Notes under the pieces: model-generated | Database searches by the model: none | What the model saw: only the letters and a program-made list of their open reading frames with translations | Told to the model about the DNA's origin: nothing | Part shown: piece after piece, positions 6,083-6,731 of the stretch | Layout: every line of letters begins with the position of its first letter | Position numbering within the stretch: the first letter of the stretch is position 1 | Made by a program: the position numbers and the translations under genes | Assembly: GCA_022712835.1 (NCBI GenBank) | Contig: JAFLJU010000561.1 | Span: 1 to 6,731 of the forward strand | From: Desulfobacteraceae bacterium | GTDB lineage: Bacteria > Desulfobacterota > Desulfobacteria > Desulfobacterales > Desulfobacteraceae | Direction: 5' to 3' | DNA: 6,731 nucleotides

Positions 6083-6394
6083 ATGAAATGCCCCGTATGT
6101 GAAACAAACGACCTCTTGATGTCAGATCGACAAGGTGTGGAAATTGACTATTGCCCAAAATGCCGAGGCGTCTGGCTGGATCGGGGAGAACTCGACAAGA
6201 TCATAGAGAGATCTCTTCTCTCAGCCACGCCATTATCATCTTCAGGACCGGAACAATCGTATCGTGAAAGGGATCATTCATCATCCCATGGAAAAAAACA
6301 TGGTCATGGACATGACGATCATCACGATTCAAAGCATGGATATGGAAAATCATACAAGAAAAAATCTTTTTTAAAAGATATTTTCGATTTTTAA
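6083..6394 (+). CDS. zf-TFIIB-type zinc-finger protein with His-rich tail
   Basis: A 103-residue cytoplasmic protein. Residues 1-42 form the small zinc ribbon of the zf-TFIIB family: CPVC at 3-6 and CPKC at 24-27, followed by the diagnostic RGVWLDRGELDKII. The biochemical role of these proteins in bacteria is poorly defined. Residues 43-63 are a Ser/Pro-rich linker, and residues 65-85 hold eight histidines (65, 69, 73, 75, 77, 80, 81, 85) with Asp, Gly and Lys. The end is basic then hydrophobic (YKKKSFLKDIFDF), a tail also seen in other family members. AAAGGAG at 6067-6073, nine bases upstream of ATG, is a strong ribosome site. Last gene of the cluster, 57 nt after the ATPase. The His tail echoes the first gene of the cluster and hints at metal storage or delivery; that link is inference. 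Confidence 0.88.
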   Translation: MKCPVCETNDLLMSDRQGVEIDYCPKCRGVWLDRGELDKIIERSLLSATPLSSSGPEQSYRERDHSSSHGKKHGHGHDDHHDSKHGYGKSYKKKSFLKDIFDF

Positions 6395-6425
6395 AATTGC
6401 TTGTGGACCCATTTATGAACTTAAA

Positions 6426-6472
6426 CCGAAAGAAATTCAGTAACCATTTCTTCTCTGGAGAACCATGTTCGG
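6426..6472. other. Possible branched RNA/DNA fold downstream of the cluster
   Basis: CCGAA (6426-6430) can pair with TTCGG (6468-6472), enclosing two small hairpins: AGAAAT (6431-6436) with ATTTCT (6446-6451), and the near-adjacent TTCTC (6451-6455) with GAGAA (6458-6462). The next bases, AACTATTTTAATTT, are AT-rich but not a clean T-run. It lies between the last cluster gene and the convergent gene tail, where a terminator is expected, so a weak or factor-dependent 3' end is possible. Confidence 0.25.
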
Positions 6473-6485
6473 AACTATTTTAATT

Positions 6486-6731
6486 TCAGTTTGCACCTTT
6501 ATGCATGTTTATGTTTTCTGGAGAGCCGCCTCTATACCATTTGTGGAACAGCACATATCCAGAAAGATATTTATCGGTACAGGAATGGTCACAAATAGGA
6601 ACTTGCTTTTTGTTGACCAAACCATAAGAATCCTCCAAAAATTTAAATATTGCCTCCAGCCTGATACAGGTACAAGATCTTGTACCTGTATCAGGCTGGA
6701 GTATATCAAGACAAGAAAAAAATCGAAAGTT
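6486..6731 (-). CDS. C-terminal part of an unidentified gene, running off the right edge
   Basis: On the complement strand one frame is open from the window edge to a TGA at 6486-6488 (81 codons). From about base 6665 leftwards it reads IRLEAIFKFLEDSYGLVNKK, then QVPICDHSCTDKYLSGYV and LFHKWYRGGSPENINMHKGAN, a convincing protein-like composition with an alternating C-x-x-x-C and aromatic pattern. I recognise no family. The upstream part of the frame passes through the 48-bp palindrome (LQPDTGTRSCTC), which is probably not native coding sequence, so the gene may be broken by a fold-back event there. Convergent with the metal/redox cluster. An overlapping frame at 6509-6709 starts at an ATG and reads through the same DNA but looks less protein-like. 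Confidence 0.45.
   Translation of the reverse strand, partial: NFRFFSCLDILQPDTGTRSCTCIRLEAIFKFLEDSYGLVNKKQVPICDHSCTDKYLSGYVLFHKWYRGGSPENINMHKGAN
6654..6701. repeat. Perfect 48-bp palindrome (24-bp arms, no spacer)
   Basis: The left arm begins CTCCAGCCTGATACAGG at 6654 and the right arm ends CCTGTATCAGGCTGGAG at 6701; all 24 base pairs match, around a central AGATCT between 6677 and 6678. The symmetry stops exactly at both ends (C outside on the left, T on the right). With no loop and no T-run it is a poor terminator. Candidates are a fold-back rearrangement, two abutted terminal inverted repeats, a protein-binding or resolution site, or an assembly or amplification artefact. Confidence 0.97.

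Noticed and set aside
6509..6709. 66-residue minus-strand frame starting at ATG 6709
   Set aside because: It overlaps a more protein-like frame on the same strand and runs through the artificial-looking palindrome.

Overview
The window looks like part of a Gram-negative anaerobe's accessory genome, most plausibly a Desulfobacterota (deltaproteobacterial) species. That placement is an inference from the exported c-type diheme cytochrome, the AT-rich spacers and the general style of the proteins; no rRNA or other marker is present. The central genes look intact. Both edges carry debris: a piece of an IS91-family transposase on the left, and an unidentified gene tail with a perfect 48-bp palindrome on the right.

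Layout. Bases 1-180 (minus strand) hold an interior fragment of an IS91-type transposase that runs off the left edge. Bases 181-637 have no intact gene; they contain a GC-rich hairpin and what may be a small decayed gene (381-619) with one in-frame TAG and one frameshift. A TetR/AcrR-type repressor gene (638-1276, minus) is divergent from everything to its right. Bases 1277-1582 are a very AT-rich divergent control region with candidate promoters, two perfect palindromes and a pair of AGTT/AACT elements.

Five plus-strand genes follow, all co-directional: a His-rich small membrane protein (1583-1954), a four-helix membrane protein with histidines placed like b-heme ligands (2116-2697), a diheme cytochrome c of the DHC family (2820-3440), a full-length cation P-type ATPase (3479-6025) and a zf-TFIIB-type zinc-finger protein with a His-rich tail (6083-6394). 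The last two gaps are short (38 and 57 nt); the first two are longer (161 and 122 nt).

Working model (inference). The membrane cytochrome b and the periplasmic diheme cytochrome form a small electron-transfer pair that takes electrons from the quinone pool or another membrane donor. The P-type ATPase moves a cation whose identity is not settled by its motifs: its membrane ion site differs from calcium pumps by having histidines in M5/M6 and a cysteine in M6. His-rich stretches occur at both ends of the cluster, in the first and last genes, and a His/Asp/Lys-rich linker is present in the cytochrome. The whole set could be a TetR-controlled metal-handling and redox module. The joint occurrence of these parts is the most interesting feature of the window.
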